Positions 12,741-24,947 of a DNA stretch of 64,000 bases are shown here, piece by piece; positions within the stretch are counted from its first letter, which is position 1, and the number at the start of each line of letters is the position of its first letter. The notes under the pieces are model-generated. The model saw only the letters and a list, made by a program, of their open reading frames with translations. It was not told the DNA's origin and did no database searches. Both the position numbers and the translations under genes were made by a program. The stretch spans positions 10,471,766 to 10,535,765 of the forward strand of contig NC_081154.1 of NCBI RefSeq assembly GCF_958295425.1, written 5' to 3'. This DNA comes from Solea solea. Lineage: Eukaryota; Chordata; Actinopteri; Pleuronectiformes; Soleidae.

Positions 12741-13077
12741 AAAGGGTTCATTGTGCACACAAACCCCCCTGCTGGTCAAAGACTGTAAGACAGGCAGATG
12801 TGCTCATAGTCATTAACTGCAGGGCTATGTGATACTCTTAAAGCTGTCGTTCCACAGTTTGGGCATGGGAATAATGGCTGCCAGGAACAAAAAATAACAT
12901 ACATTTTCATTTAACTATGCATGTTTGTCTTGTGACAAGATAATAACACATCCAAACCACCAGCAGTGAAAATCAAACCACTTCCTGAACGGCTACATGC
13001 AGCAAAGCTTCAAACGTTATCAATCACGTCACTCAAAGTAAATGATACAAGCCTCCAGACACATTTTATTACATCAC
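12741..13077. other. noncoding DNA
   Basis: About 340 bp between a transposon relic and a SINE. No gene or repeat recognised. Confidence 0.5.
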
Positions 13078-13236
13078 TTGGCCAAGTGGAACGGGAACTT
13101 GGCTTGTAAGGTCCAAGGGCTGCGGTACCCAACCCCCATTGCTCACTGGGCACTACTCCTTATTCTAGGAAGGTTCCTAGTAGAGGATGGGTTAAATTCA
13201 GAGTAAGAATTTCCCTACAGGGGAAGTAAATATATT
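13078..13236 (+). mobile_element. tRNA-derived SINE, internally deleted copy
   Basis: Shares the A-box region (TTGGCCAAGTGG then 'gggaacttggcttgtaa') and the later 'tacccaacccccattgctc' and 'ggatgggttaaat...aatttcccta' segments with the SINE at 1889-2085. The stretch holding the B box is missing, so it should no longer be able to start RNA polymerase III transcription. A short extra segment 'ggaaggttcctagtag' is also present. Confidence 0.7.
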
Positions 13237-13693
13237 TTAAAAAAAAAGAAGATATTAAACACTTTCTGGACATATTTAATATTTCGGTGTAACAAATATT
13301 GCTGTGAATGTAGTAAAAGGTGGCGTGAAAAGAACACTTTTAAACATAGTTTGAAGCTACATGTGGCAAAATGTTGAGGCTATTTTCAGCTTGAGCCGTA
13401 CAAACGGCGCCTCATATTTAGACCAGTACTCTCTGTCTGTATGTTGGCAGAATTACTCAAAAACCACTTATCCAAATCCCCTGAAACTTTGTGGTGAGTG
13501 GGCCATGAGCCAAGTAGGAACTTATGTACGTACTTGGTGGGTAGGGAACTTTCTTCCTAAAACTTCCCATTGCCATAGAGGGATTTTGCTGTGAGAATGT
13601 TTTGATAAATAAGGCAAAGATCATTACAAAACAAAGCAGCAGGCTAATATCTAAGATCTGGTGCAGATCTAAAGATGATCCACATTTTGTGAA

Positions 13694-13756
<63 letters not shown>

Positions 13757-14017
13757 TATACTGTAACTGTGGCTCTTCTCATATTGGTCAATCAAGCTCT
13801 TATCCGTCTAAAGCACCACATGCTTTCCGCAAATTACTCATAAGGCAGTCAAACTGTGTGGAAATCCATAAATTGCAGGGGTTTTTTTCATGCTAAAGAG
13901 CTGATTCTCTCTAAATCTTTGTCTTCCGTATGCTGTACACCACTGTGCTTTTAGTAGAACATTAATTGCACCAATTTGAATAGAGCCCTGAAATCTTTCC
14001 AGGCTTTTGAAGCTGCT
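13237..14017. other. noncoding DNA with a long (TA)n tract
   Basis: No gene supported. A (TA)n microsatellite of about 60 bp lies at about 13695-13754. The small frames on either side are not recognisable. Confidence 0.55.
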
Positions 14018-14042
14018 CCCCCCCCCCCCCCCCCCCCCCCCC
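14018..14042. repeat. poly-C run of 25
   Basis: Uninterrupted C25 directly followed by AATTAAAG. Such a run is prone to slippage and to sequencing or assembly error, so its exact length is uncertain. Confidence 0.9.
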
Positions 14043-14429
14043 AATTAAAGAGGTATTTGGTGATGGGAACTACAAATAAAAAGTAGTCTAATTAATGAAA
14101 CAGTGGGATGCTGAATGTTGCGGATGTTAAATTCAGCTGCTGAAAAGGATGAAAGGGAAGAATGCCAAGATACATACATGAATATTTACACTAAAAAAAA
14201 AGGATTTATCTGGATCTGCAAATGTCGACCTGTCAAGTTGTTTTTCTGCCCTTGGATGTACTCAAGGAACCTTGCTCACCTTCTCTTTTATAATTCCCCT
14301 GTACTTCTCTCTGGCTCTGAACTTAACTTTTGGAGGTAATAGATCAAAACTCAAGCTCAAATGGAACACAAAAATATAGGCTGAGAAACAAGTTATTCAG
14401 GAGATTCTCTTCTGACAAACTGGGGCATG

Positions 14430-15045
14430 CTGGAGTGGATCTCAAACGGCACATTCTGGATTATGGATTGCCTGACCAATTGACCCGAGTATGTTAGGAC
14501 CTGGTGTGTCTGACATGGCTGTCTGCAGTACAGGGGCCCCACAGGGAATGGTTCTGGCTCCGTTCTTCTTCTCCTAATACACTGCAGGCTTCTCCTACAT
14601 CTCCCCCCGCCTCACCACAGATGACGACCGCAGTGAGTACAGATGACTTATGAAGCACTGCGTGGACTGGTGCCATGCGGAACCGCCTCCACATCACTGT
14701 GGGGAAAACTAAAGAACTGGACACTCCCCTACAACGCCAGTAAACCTTCGGGGAATGGGCATTGGGATGGTGACATCTTATCACAATAAACTGGACTGGA
14801 CAGACCACGCTGCTGCAGGATACAGGAAGGGCATCTCAACAGCAGACCGGAAGAAGCTGGGCAGACAGCTGGGCCCTGGGATGCCCACTTGAGCCAGTGG
14901 AGGTGGTGGGAGAGAGAAGCATGGTAGCCACTAACATCATAACGATCATCTATGATAGACAACCTCTCACACCCCCTGCAGGACACCATCACAGCTCCGT
15001 CAATGACGTCCTAAAAATCTGAAGGCGCCGTATCCCAGGTAATTT
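14430..15045 (+). pseudogene. decayed LINE reverse transcriptase (CR1/L2/Rex1-like), copy A
   Basis: Reverse-transcriptase landmarks remain in one reading frame but are separated by stops. TGAPQGMVLAPFFF lies at 14530-14571, corresponding to the conserved 'TGAPQGTVLAPFLF' block of fish non-LTR reverse transcriptases. NKLDWTDH is at 14785-14808, corresponding to the later 'NKLDWTDH' block, followed by a segment like the C-terminal part of the protein. Upstream, about 14455-14520 resembles the 'WILDYLTD' region, apparently in another frame. Multiple in-frame stops make it inactive. The clade is inferred from these motifs. Confidence 0.75.
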
Positions 15046-16479
15046 CTCTGTGCTCTTGTTGCTAGACTACAAGCACTGCTCTCAGTCAACCACATATGAC
15101 ATGATGCTTTTTTTTTTTTTTTTTTTTAAATAAAAAATAATAAAAAAATAAATATCTTCCATATTCTACATTCACAGATGTGGAAATGCATATTTATTAT
15201 TTTATACTTTTAACCTTTGCTGTTTTTGCTGCTGTGACACCATACATTTCCCCCTTGTGGTTATCTTATCGTACCTTATCGTGATCGAAATGTTATTGAT
15301 GTCTCTGCATCCTATTGACCTAAATCTTACTTTCATAGAAAAATAGGAATAAGAAAAAAGTATTACTTATCCTTTATGGTTTATTCCTTATCCTCTGCAT
15401 TTGTTAACAAGAATATTTTTCTCATCTCATCTATGTCAGGATAGCACTCATCAGTTTTACTGGGCTTTCTAAGAAACATCCAGTCATCTGGCTTCTTTCC
15501 GAGTGACCTTCACCTTCTTTAATAATCATCGTGATTGTGCAGCCATAACCGACTTTGCCCTAAGGAGGCCATTAGAACACATTTCTCAGCTAACCAAACA
15601 GTGCATAGATGCTCGCATCAATTAGCCTTCGATATTGCCCCGAAATAAAAAACAACCCAAATGTTTTAAAGCATAGGTTTTGGCGAGCTTATGTTATTCG
15701 TAACATGACTCCGGGCCACAGAAGTCATTGAGATAATTAGCAGGGGAGTTATGACCCAAAAATCAAATCACTGCCACCTCCCAGTAAATGGGAACAGAAT
15801 CATGTGCAATTAGGAAGTGCATAAATGAATTGTGACAGATTCTTAAGGATTCTTTTTGGTACAGAGAATGTGTGAGTGGTAATTACCCACCAAACCTCTA
15901 ATCTAAGTGCACGTCAAACTGATGTAAATTCATTAGGGAAATAGAATAAATAAAATAGCGTGAACAAACCAATTTTTCTGACACCTTGTGTCCTTAAACA
16001 TTATGATGATACTTTCTGGAATATAGTGCTAAAACTGGATATACAGTAGTTACTGTGGTAGTACTCCCATTCATAATGAGGGCACCAGGAAATGCTTGTG
16101 TAAAATACTCAAATAAATCAAAATGAAAATCCTTTATATGTGTATTACAGTATATTGTAATTATATCTGTATATTTTAGTTCAGGTTGGAATGATAATGT
16201 ATTTTTTTTTTTCAACCATTGCTCTCCAGTTCTTACAGGAATGAAGAAAGACCCATGGCACAACAAAACAACACTTGGTTTAGGATAATTAATCCAAGGA
16301 GCCGTGCGATTCACACTCTCACTTCATTGTGTCAGTGTTTGCTCTCTGTAAAGATGGGGCCACGGGAAACTAATGAGACTCCTGCAGATGTGCTCTGAGG
16401 CCGCAGACTGGAATGTGCTCTGTGAGCCCCACAGAAACGACATTCACTCGCGGTGGTGCTGTATAATGGAGTACATAAA
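15046..16479. other. noncoding DNA with a T tract
   Basis: A T20 run at about 15108-15127 is followed by an A-rich stretch. About 15590-15960 is evenly composed sequence with several TAATTA/AATTAG cores, possibly a conserved regulatory element, but nothing proves this. No gene seen. Confidence 0.45.
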
Positions 16480-17085
16480 CGTCTATTTAAACAACACCAC
16501 CCCCATCAGGGCACTGTGATTTAAACACCGTAACAAGCCCTGGATCACCAGCACCTTAAAGATGCTGAACAAGAAGTAAAGAGCTTTCATTTCTGTGGGA
16601 AAAGATCTGGTTGACTTGGTTCCTGTTGAACAATCGCCTTCTCTTGAATGTGGCTATAGGACCAAGGCCAAGGAAGGACTTCAAAACCAGCTAGGACTAT
16701 GTTAGGCCCGGTGTCCATTCTGGGAGAGGAGATAAAGGTGGTTTCTGCCGAGGCAACACAATGAACTGGGGATACAACACAGTGACTATCTAAACAAAAG
16801 GGGGAAAAAAAAGCAGACCCTACTTGAGGAAGCTGAGATTGGATGTGAGCAGCATCGTGAAGCAGATCTACTTTATTACTAGTCTGTTGTGGTATATCCA
16901 CTGTACAATGCTACAATGTACAATGCAGCAGCATCAAAGCCACTTCAACAATCTGATCAGGAAGGCTGGTCCTGTTCCGGGCATGACTCAGTCGCCCCCT
17001 TTAAGACGGCTGTGGAGAGGATGCTAATGCACCGCATCCCTCTTCACCCTCTGTTGGTAAAAGCACTTGCACGAGTGTATACTGC
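16480..17085 (+). pseudogene. decayed LINE, copy B, with large internal deletion
   Basis: The 5' piece around 16532-16579 translates as NKPWITSTLKMLNKK then a stop, like the linker between endonuclease and reverse transcriptase in fish LINEs ('NNKPWVTKDIKDLLNKKK'). The 3' piece at about 16820-17030 reads LRKLRLDVSSIVKQIYF and later LIRKAG, like the region after the catalytic core ('YFLRKLRSF...LVRKAGSV'). The catalytic core itself is missing, so about 16590-16815 is either deleted remnant or foreign sequence. Same general type as copy A about 2 kb upstream. Confidence 0.7.
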
Positions 17086-17785
17086 ATTAAAGCCCAAGCG
17101 TGTGATTTTTTTTTCTATTTCTATTCTGCCTCAGTCTGGTCTTGGTGAACAGTAAGACCAGGCTGTGTGTGCACGCGACGCGTCTGTGGTGCCGAACTTG
17201 CTTTTCATTTCAGCGCGGCACCTGATGAGCGTCCACACAGCCCGTGGCTCCTTTTGTTAATAGCACAACATATCTCATAATGATCTTTCACTACTGTTTC
17301 AGTGAGCGTATCTGTTGCATATGTCATTAACACAATGCATGCTGCTCCTGTTTCAAGTAAATGCACTTTAGCTTTTTTTTTTCATTCCTTTCCCAGAAAG
17401 GCTTTATAGTGAAAATCTTTCCAGAACCACAGGATGCACATCATCACAGCACAGAGCCCTGATATTCCCCTTCTTCTTCCATTAATTTCCCACAGGCTGT
17501 AAACTGAGAGGTGTAATGCTGCTCTACAGGTTTCCGTCACTTTAAATTCTTACATAATATAGATTATAGACCAGTTGCATGGAGAAATGCTAAAGATGAT
17601 TCTGCTCAACATTGAAAAGGAAAAATATGAGAGCCCCAGGTGCCAAGGCAACAGGATTTGTATCCCCTGCTGCGGGAGCAGGCATACATTCAGCGAGGCA
17701 GAGTCGGGTTTACGTTGCTACCTGTAAAGTAGCCTGGTAATGATTTCCTTGCAATGCCAGACTTTTGAGAATATCTTTATAACTC
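17086..17785. other. noncoding DNA, nothing recognised
   Basis: No gene, RNA or repeat supported. Ordinary AT-rich composition with a few T runs. Confidence 0.5.
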
Positions 17786-17910
17786 GTTCCCAACCTTAAA
17801 ATAAAACTCAATCACACTATCGCTGTCCATCCCGAAGCTTCAGCCCTGTTCACTCGCTGTACTTGTGCAGCTCTCCAGGTAATTCACGAGAACGTTATTA
17901 ATAGTATTTG
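17786..17910. repeat. dispersed repeat, copy 1 of a pair
   Basis: The segment 'ttcccaacctt...aaaataaaactcaatcacactatcgctgtccat' through 'caggtaattcacgagaacg' matches 33210-33335 at most positions in the same orientation, with scattered substitutions and small indels. The two copies are 15.4 kb apart. No coding content, so it is probably part of an unrecognised transposable element. Confidence 0.7.
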
Positions 17911-19054
17911 TGCGTATGTTTGACCTATTTCGTGGGAACGAATTAGTGTACCCCATAATTTCCAGGTAGAATTATTTTGACAGAAGGTTGCAGGGAGTGA
18001 GCTTTGCCACTCTCTCACCGCATTTCCTAGACAAACCTTTAGATCTATGATTTATCTGACCAATGCTTCTTTAGCCAGTTTATCAGACATTTCTTTTCCT
18101 TCGATTCCTAACATAAATATTTGTATTATCTTTATGGTGCAAAGGTCTTTTAAATCTTGAGTCCCTTTGCCCTTTGTGCAGCAGAGGTCTGTGCAACCTG
18201 TGGCTCTCTTGCTCCTCTGCAGTGGCTCCTTGTAGCTTTGAATAATGTTCTTATTTAGAGATCAAGGTGATAAATAAAAGCGTTTTAATATTTTGTGGAT
18301 CACATCCAATGTCTATGTCAAATGTGATATTGAAAACAACCCAAATCCCAACAAAACTTGTGCTTGAAATAATCATGGGAAGCCAATTTGGAGTCCTGTC
18401 CATCTTTGGATCCACATGTTTTCTTGAGCATTAAACTACATAAAATCCAAATATTGCGGTGGGTTACTTTTTAATTTAATTTCATTCATTTGCCACAAAC
18501 AATGGAAGGACTTGGGCTTCCTAATTCTGTGTTTGATTTTTTTTCCTCCACTTTGTAAAAGGTTGGGTATAAATAGCAATGAAATGTCAACAGTTTTCCT
18601 TTCGTAGTTCTTAAATTTCATTAATGCAACAAACTGTCATTCATTTTATCCCGCCGTGTTCATGACATGACATGATACGTGCTTGTCTTCGTGCATATCC
18701 GCGTTGGCTGCTTAATCCAATAAAAGCTTCAACATGCCTCAGTGAGTGCAAGGGCACATCTTGCAGCGCCGCGGCAACCAAGAATCTAAATCTCCATACA
18801 TTAGCTGCGATAATACTCGTGCAGTAGCCCGTAGTTATGTAATTCTTGACATTTCATTTGAACACGCGGGTTGTTTTTCTTCATCTGCTGTGGGGGAAGA
18901 GAAGCGAGGCGGCAAAGTTCAGCGGAGTAACGCGAGTGTTTGCTTTGCGGAGTCAAGTTTGACATGTGGTTATTCAAAACAAAAGCTTAAGTGGCAGGTG
19001 CAGCTTGATGTAGACGTAACTCAATGACTCACAAAAAATGTTATCTTTGAATTA
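17911..19054. other. noncoding DNA, nothing recognised
   Basis: No credible gene. The small frame at 18746-19027 has no recognisable product. Confidence 0.5.
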
Positions 19055-19412
19055 CTAGAATAGGGGGAGTATTTTTGAAAAATTGTGCTTCCCAACCTCA
19101 GTTTCCCCTTCTTCATTCTTTTCTTTGTTAGGTGTCCACCAGTGACCTGTTCCTGTTAGCGTATCGGTTAGCAAAGATGGCAGACACTGTTTACATTCTG
19201 GGAATGAGGTCCCGCCCCCCTACGAGTGGGTCTAAATGTGCGAGAATTACCGTTGCAGTTTGACGCCTCGGACCAAGGCTTGGACCTCATTCCCAGAATG
19301 TAAACAGTGTCCGGCATCTTTGCTAACAGTTACACTAACAGGTGGGCACGTAACAAAAAAAGAATTTGAGGTTAGGAAGCACAATTTTTCAAAAATATGA
19401 CCCCTATTCTAG
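19055..19412. mobile_element. long-arm foldback MITE with TA flanks
   Basis: An almost complete inverted repeat. The left end CTAGAATAGGGGG, 'gaaaaattgtgcttcc' and 'cagacactgtttacattctgggaatgaggtcc' are mirrored on the right by 'ggacctcattcccagaatgtaaacagtgtcc', 'ggaagcacaatttttc' and CCCCTATTCTAG. Each arm is roughly 150 bp, leaving a loop of a few tens of bases at about 19215-19285. TA flanks both ends, as expected for Tc1/mariner-type target duplication, though the outer TTA/TAA symmetry leaves the exact end ambiguous. No coding capacity, so it would be moved in trans. Confidence 0.8.
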
Positions 19413-19912
19413 TAACACAACGCTAAATGCAAATTGGTGAAGTGTTGCTGTACTTTCATATACTGAGAATTTCAAACTTGCAAGTAGAATTCATGCTGGC
19501 AGATTAAGTTTTTAAAGTAATTTCCCAAACTTCTTACATCTTAAATATCCACAAAACGTTCACATATTTCAGCTAAAACATGATTACAAAATATTTTGAT
19601 GTCCTCTATTTTTGTTAAAGGCAACTCTGTGCGGTGTGTTTTGTGAGCGCAGACCTTTTTTTTTGGACCTCCATCGCAACATCCTCTACTTCCTACACTC
19701 CAACCAAATACTGCAACTGTGGCTTCTGTGCAGTAGATGAATGTCAAACATCTTTGGTCTAAAGTATCCAGGGACTGGGAAAGGTGGTAAAGTGCATGTT
19801 TGAATTTAGCCGAGAAGCTGCGACAATAAGGTGCCTTTTCTCAACTTTCTTTTAATCACAGTCTGTGTCCATGACAATCCTCATCTGGCCCAGTACTTTC
19901 TCATATGCAGGT

Positions 19913-19950
<38 letters not shown>

Positions 19951-21985
19951 ATTCAGAAGCTTCCTTTGGGGACACATTTTAGACTAAAGACCAGTTAATC
20001 AGGGACAGTTTGTCTAATTAGAGACAAAGGCAGATTTTGGCTGAGTGGTTTAGGGTAAATGTAACGGTTAAGCAAGTCTCCAGGAAATTAATGTTCAGCT
20101 ATGAAACGTCCTGAAAATGTCCAGAGTGAACGTGTGTGTGTGTGCGCGCGCGCGTGAGAGAGAGAGAGAGACAAAGGGGTTGGTGTACATACTGTAGAAG
20201 GCATTATTGTCTGCTATTGCATGCATGTGTGCCCTTTATAAAAGTAAAAGGAGCCAGGGAGGTAAAGTAGTGCCCTAGGGAGACCACCCTAGGAGAGGAG
20301 GAGGTTGGAGGAGGACAGGCCAAAGAAAAGTAAGATTAATGATGCTTGGGAAAACGAGTGCTCCTGCTGGCCAAGATTTTAAAGACGGCGGGAGTTAGTT
20401 ACTGGATGCCGGTCCAGCAGGGATGTGTTTTTTCAGCATCTACCCATTAAAAAACATTCAAAGAGTTCTGCTGGTTCCCAGGCACAGAGGACAGAATTGT
20501 GTGACTGCAGATACTGAAGACTGAACTCATCTGAAGTGTTTAAGTTGAGTGACTGACCCTTGAGGCCTATTTCACTGACTGTCTGCCAACCTTGAGCACA
20601 TCATAGGAGACGTTTTGTCAGGTTTTATGAACTTCTCACTGGTCTCTCGCTCCTCGTAAATCACACTTGTGTGCAGCGGAGACTCGTTTTCCCAGCATTC
20701 TTCACTCCCGTGTGACCATATGATGTTGCTAGATAGCGAGGCAGGAACGGCGATCAGTGTGGAAGTCGACACACTCGAAACCCGGCTGGTCCACAGTAAC
20801 TTTATTTCAGAGAGCGAGAGCGCGTATTCGTCACGGTCAGATCGAGGACGCGCAGAGAATATAAAATAAAATGGAGCGTGTGATGCGTCAACTGGTAAAC
20901 ATTGTACTGTGCTGATAATACGGAGGCTGCAGAGAAAAAAGTCCTGCATGACCATGCCCAGTGCAAACCCGAGAGTTGTGATAACATCTAAGTCGTACAC
21001 CCATAAATCCATGAGATAAGTTTGTGTCACCCATCTCGGTGTGTCCGCATTAAACTCTTTCTCAACACTGTGGGGAAAACTCCACGGACAGATAGACAGA
21101 TATATGAGAGAGATAACAGGAGTTGACAGTCAGCCATTACAGAGAGTGCTTGAGAAAACAAGCTGATAAATGCTTATTGTATTACACAATGTGGAGTTTA
21201 TTGAAGCTGTGGAGGTGGCTCCACACTCCAATCTTTCCTCTTAAAAAAACTGTCTGAGCGCCGCTTGTCCCGCAGCTGTGCGGTCACCGTCGGCAGCAGC
21301 GAAGCGAGTTTATGACAGCAATTTATCACTTTTGTCATCACTTTCTGGAAGCAGATTCTTGTTGATTATCTATTTATTCAATAAGCCAAGCCGGGTGATT
21401 GAATAATTTCCTCTCCCTGTACAACCGGAATGATTCCCATTTGTAAAAATTAAATTTAAAAATCTGTAAGCAAGAGACTGAGACAAAACAAGCTGAAGAA
21501 TAGGCGGCGGAACTTTCACGCACAGCAAATAGCAGATAGTGGCGTAAACACCAAAGCACACAGTGCTGCATAATAGTGATCTACATACATACAGGCAATC
21601 TGGTGAGGAATTAGTTGTTTGTTTTGCATTGTGACATAAAAAGGACCATGGAGGAAGTAGCCTTCCTGAATTGCAATTTTAAATGCAGACCTCCATCTGT
21701 TATTTTGGCCAGACTCCTTAAAAAGAATATTGCCATTGATTACCCATAGCCCTTTTCATGCAGTGTTTGGATGGAGACACTGGAGAAGAGGGAAGGAACA
21801 GATGGCCCTGGGGGATTTATTAGTGGAAAGAGAACTCGGAATACATTTACGATGTTTGACTAGTAGGCGTGGAATGTTTTCAATGTTTCCAATATGCCTT
21901 TGGAATTAGAGCTCAAACTATATAACGTGGAATCCAGCGGGAAAGTTGAATGCGCTCACAACCCAATAACCAGTAGACCTGACGT
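19413..21985. other. noncoding DNA with microsatellites
   Basis: (TG)n lies at about 19917-19949 and a (TG)n-(CG)n-(AG)n compound tract at about 20131-20172. Open frames such as the minus-strand one at 20572-21030 are not recognisable. Only the length argues for coding, and no splice or start context supports it. Confidence 0.5.
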
Positions 21986-23011
21986 GTGCAAGACAAGTGT
22001 GGCTTGACATTGTCAGTTCCACTCCTGTTGGGAACTGGAGATGAATCAGATCCCTGCTGCTTTCTGATAGCTGTAAAGAGATGTGAAATGGTAACGGGAA
22101 GGTTGCCTAGTAGAGCATACCTTGTGGAGCTGGCATTACAGTACTGTCAGTCTGGAAAAACTGGAGCGACACTATGGCGAAAGGAGTTCAGTCTCTGCAT
22201 CGCTGCCCTCGTCTTCGACTGGGATGTGATGCAAAACTTTTCTGCGTCTAAAGGACACAACAAGGTGAAGTTTGGGATTTGCAAAGTGTTGAATAGCAGG
22301 GGGAAAGAAACAGAGGATGGCCCTGTGCACTGCTGGATGTCAGGCCTGAGTCAATTCCAGACTCCACTGTGGTGTGGTGGAGGAGTAATGAGCACCAGGC
22401 GGAAACACAGGACACTTAATGGGATTACATGAGGAGACGTTAATCTAGGGAGAACAGGTGGGGAATTAAACATGATCAGAGGGCTGCAGTGAGGAGGATG
22501 GTAAAGGGGCTGGGAAGTCAGGCGGGAGGAGGAGGAGAAGAGAGAGAGAGAACCACAGAAAGGATATTACACCAAAGAGGTTTTTGGGCTCCTCTGGTTC
22601 CTTATTTAAAGGCTGACTCAGATTATATTTCATATTTTCATGCAAGAAAGAGGAAACACATGTGTTTGTAGTGCCAAGCTAAACATTAACAAAATGGCCC
22701 ATTTAATTTCTCTGAGGATACAGACACTCCCTCTCTCTGTGTGTCGCTGCTTTAGATATTTAATTTGTCAGTGTATGATAACTCCATGGCCAATGCCTAT
22801 TAGTCCAACAAACTTTGAGGCTCAAAGCTAGAGGTGTAAAATAACCCCTCGATAAACAGCCAACCCCCAGAGGATGCACTTCATTTGAATGCAACAACAA
22901 TTAAATTCCAGGCTGCAAATTTTCCTGGGCTTATTAAATCCCTCACTGCAAATTAACTATTTCCATTTTGTGATTTAGCTATTCAGAAATCTACCTTCGC
23001 AGATGCAGATT

Positions 23012-23012
<1 letters not shown>
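21986..23012. other. noncoding or undetermined; one 148-codon frame of unknown status
   Basis: A + strand frame at 21986-22432 translates to 148 residues with no family I recognise (it includes RRKHRTLNGIT near the end). No domain, signal or membrane segment stands out. It could be part of an exon or chance. The rest is noncoding with purine-rich stretches near 22525-22560. Confidence 0.3.

Positions 23013-23049
<37 letters not shown>
23013..23049. repeat. (CA)n microsatellite
   Basis: About 18 uninterrupted CA units. Confidence 0.95.
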
Positions 23050-23051
<2 letters not shown>

Positions 23052-23253
23052 TGACCTTGCCAGTGAAGGTGTGTTACATCTTAATTGGTTTAGAAGACAA
23101 TCAGCCACGGCCGAGAAAAATGTGTTGAAATTAAAGTGTTAAGCAATAAATAAATTGAGTTGAGGACCACTAAATGAATGCTTATCAAATATATATATGT
23201 TAAATTGTTATATGAAAGTTTGATGTCACTCTACAGGTGGGTGAGTTTAGCTG

Positions 23254-23745
23254 AGGGTACCCTGCTGGTCTATGCTGGTCATGCAGGTAGACCAGCATAA
23301 TGGTGCTGGTGGACCAGCATAGACCAGCAAAATGATGCTGGTGGACCAGAATAGACCAGCATAGACCAGCATAGACCGGCATAGACCAGCATAATGACGC
23401 TGGTGGACCAGCAGAAACCAGCATAGACCAGTATGGACCAGCAGACCAGCATAATGATGCTGGTGGACCAAGAAAGACCAGCATAGATCAACATGGACCT
23501 ACATGGACCAACATGGACCGTCATAGACCAGCATAGATCAGCATAATGACGCTGGTGGACCAGCAAAGACCAGCATAGGCCAGTATGGACCAGCAGACCA
23601 GCATAATGATGCTGGTGGACCAGCAGAGACCAGCATAGATCAACATGGACCAACATGGACCGTCATAGACCAGCATAGATCAGTATAATGATGCTGGTGG
23701 ACCAGCAAAGACCAGCATAGACCAGTTTGGACCATCATAGACCAT
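23254..23745. repeat. self-complementary GACCAGCATA minisatellite
   Basis: About 490 bp built from variants of an 11-bp unit (GACCAGCATAG and one- or two-base variants), punctuated by the block 'aatgatgctggtgg', whose TGCTGG is the complement of CCAGCA. Larger groups recur, for example 'aatgatgctggtggaccagcaaagaccagcatag'. The 5' edge (about 23268-23285) has the inverse form 'ctggtctatgctggtc', so the array can fold on itself. Minus-strand frames through it read as repeated MLVYAG/CWSM-like words and are artefacts of the repeat. Confidence 0.92.
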
Positions 23746-24947
23746 AACAGAATGCATGCTGTTTTTTCTAGCAGGTCATACACAACCGTTTTTTTGCTAT
23801 ATTCACATTTTGATACATATTTATTGAAGCAGTTTCACGTGTGGGCTATACAGTCTAAATAAAGGGGATTGTGTGGAATCAGACACAGACCCCAGCAGAT
23901 GGGATATAGCAGGCCAAAGGAGCAACAGCAGGCAACAGAGAGTCAAAGGGGAAACAGGTGGTCCAAACATACAGGTAACAGATAACATGCAGGCAGGCAG
24001 GAACTGACTGGACCACTTACTCACAAAGGGAGGGCAGACAATCTGGCAGAGAGAGAGAGAGAGAGAAAAAAGCTGCACACACTGAAGCTGATTACTAAAT
24101 GAGGAGCAGTACGACAGACAAGTGCCTTTCATCATCACTGAGGGTAATGCTAATGGCCACAAAGTGTTTTAATTGTGATAATGACGGTAACATTTAGCCT
24201 GCATTTAACTGCCGCAAATTTCACATCATGTTTTTTTTTTTCTTCATGCAGACAATTTGTTTTGAAACCTCACTTTCCTTTTAAAGGTAGTTTTAGTAAA
24301 AAAAAAAGAAAAAAAACTTTGCTATATGGTCAGCAGATTTAAAGTTTACCGACTCTCAGACCAGTAGTAGTGCAGCGATTTGAAATTGGCAACAGATTTC
24401 CCATTAAACAGGGTCCCAGTCCAGTTCCAGAACAGCAAATGAATTATGGCCTGGACATCAGCACTCTGATGGCTGCAGGCTTTTGGGACAGAGAAAGAAA
24501 CCCGATAAGCCTGTTATTACATACAGATACTGTGTTTTATTGCTGTTAAAAAGACCCTTTGTAAATGCCACCCTTGCTTGTTCACTATGAAGCAAACAAG
24601 CCAGCAGATTGCTGCCCTGGCGTGCGACTGTGGACAGCATGATGGTGTTCACAGGTTCAGAGGATTTATCTGTAACAAAACATGTTGTCATACTATCCTC
24701 TCTCCCTTTCACACAGAGTGAGTGTGTGTGTGTGTGCACATGTACCTGTATTTGACATCTCTTTTGGACCTTCTCTGGCATAAACACTGACCTTGTCAGG
24801 ACCAGTTTTCCTCACGGAGACCAAAACGGGATAATGTGTCTTTGCCAGTGCATTGTCCCAAGAACAATAGCTGCACAAGCCTGTGTGTGTCTGTGTGTCC
24901 ACGAGCATAATCTCATAACAGTGCAGAGGGAGCCTCAAATCTTCTAA
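23746..24947. other. noncoding DNA, nothing recognised
   Basis: Contains an (AG)n tract near 24051-24066 and a short (GT)n near 24724-24737. No gene supported. Confidence 0.5.

Noticed and set aside
20572..21030. 152-codon minus-strand frame
   Set aside because: No recognisable domain, no splice or start context, and composition like the surrounding noncoding DNA.
23200..23656. Minus-strand frames with repeated MLVYAG/CWSM words
   Set aside because: They are read through the GACCAGCATA minisatellite, where the unit structure explains the open frame.
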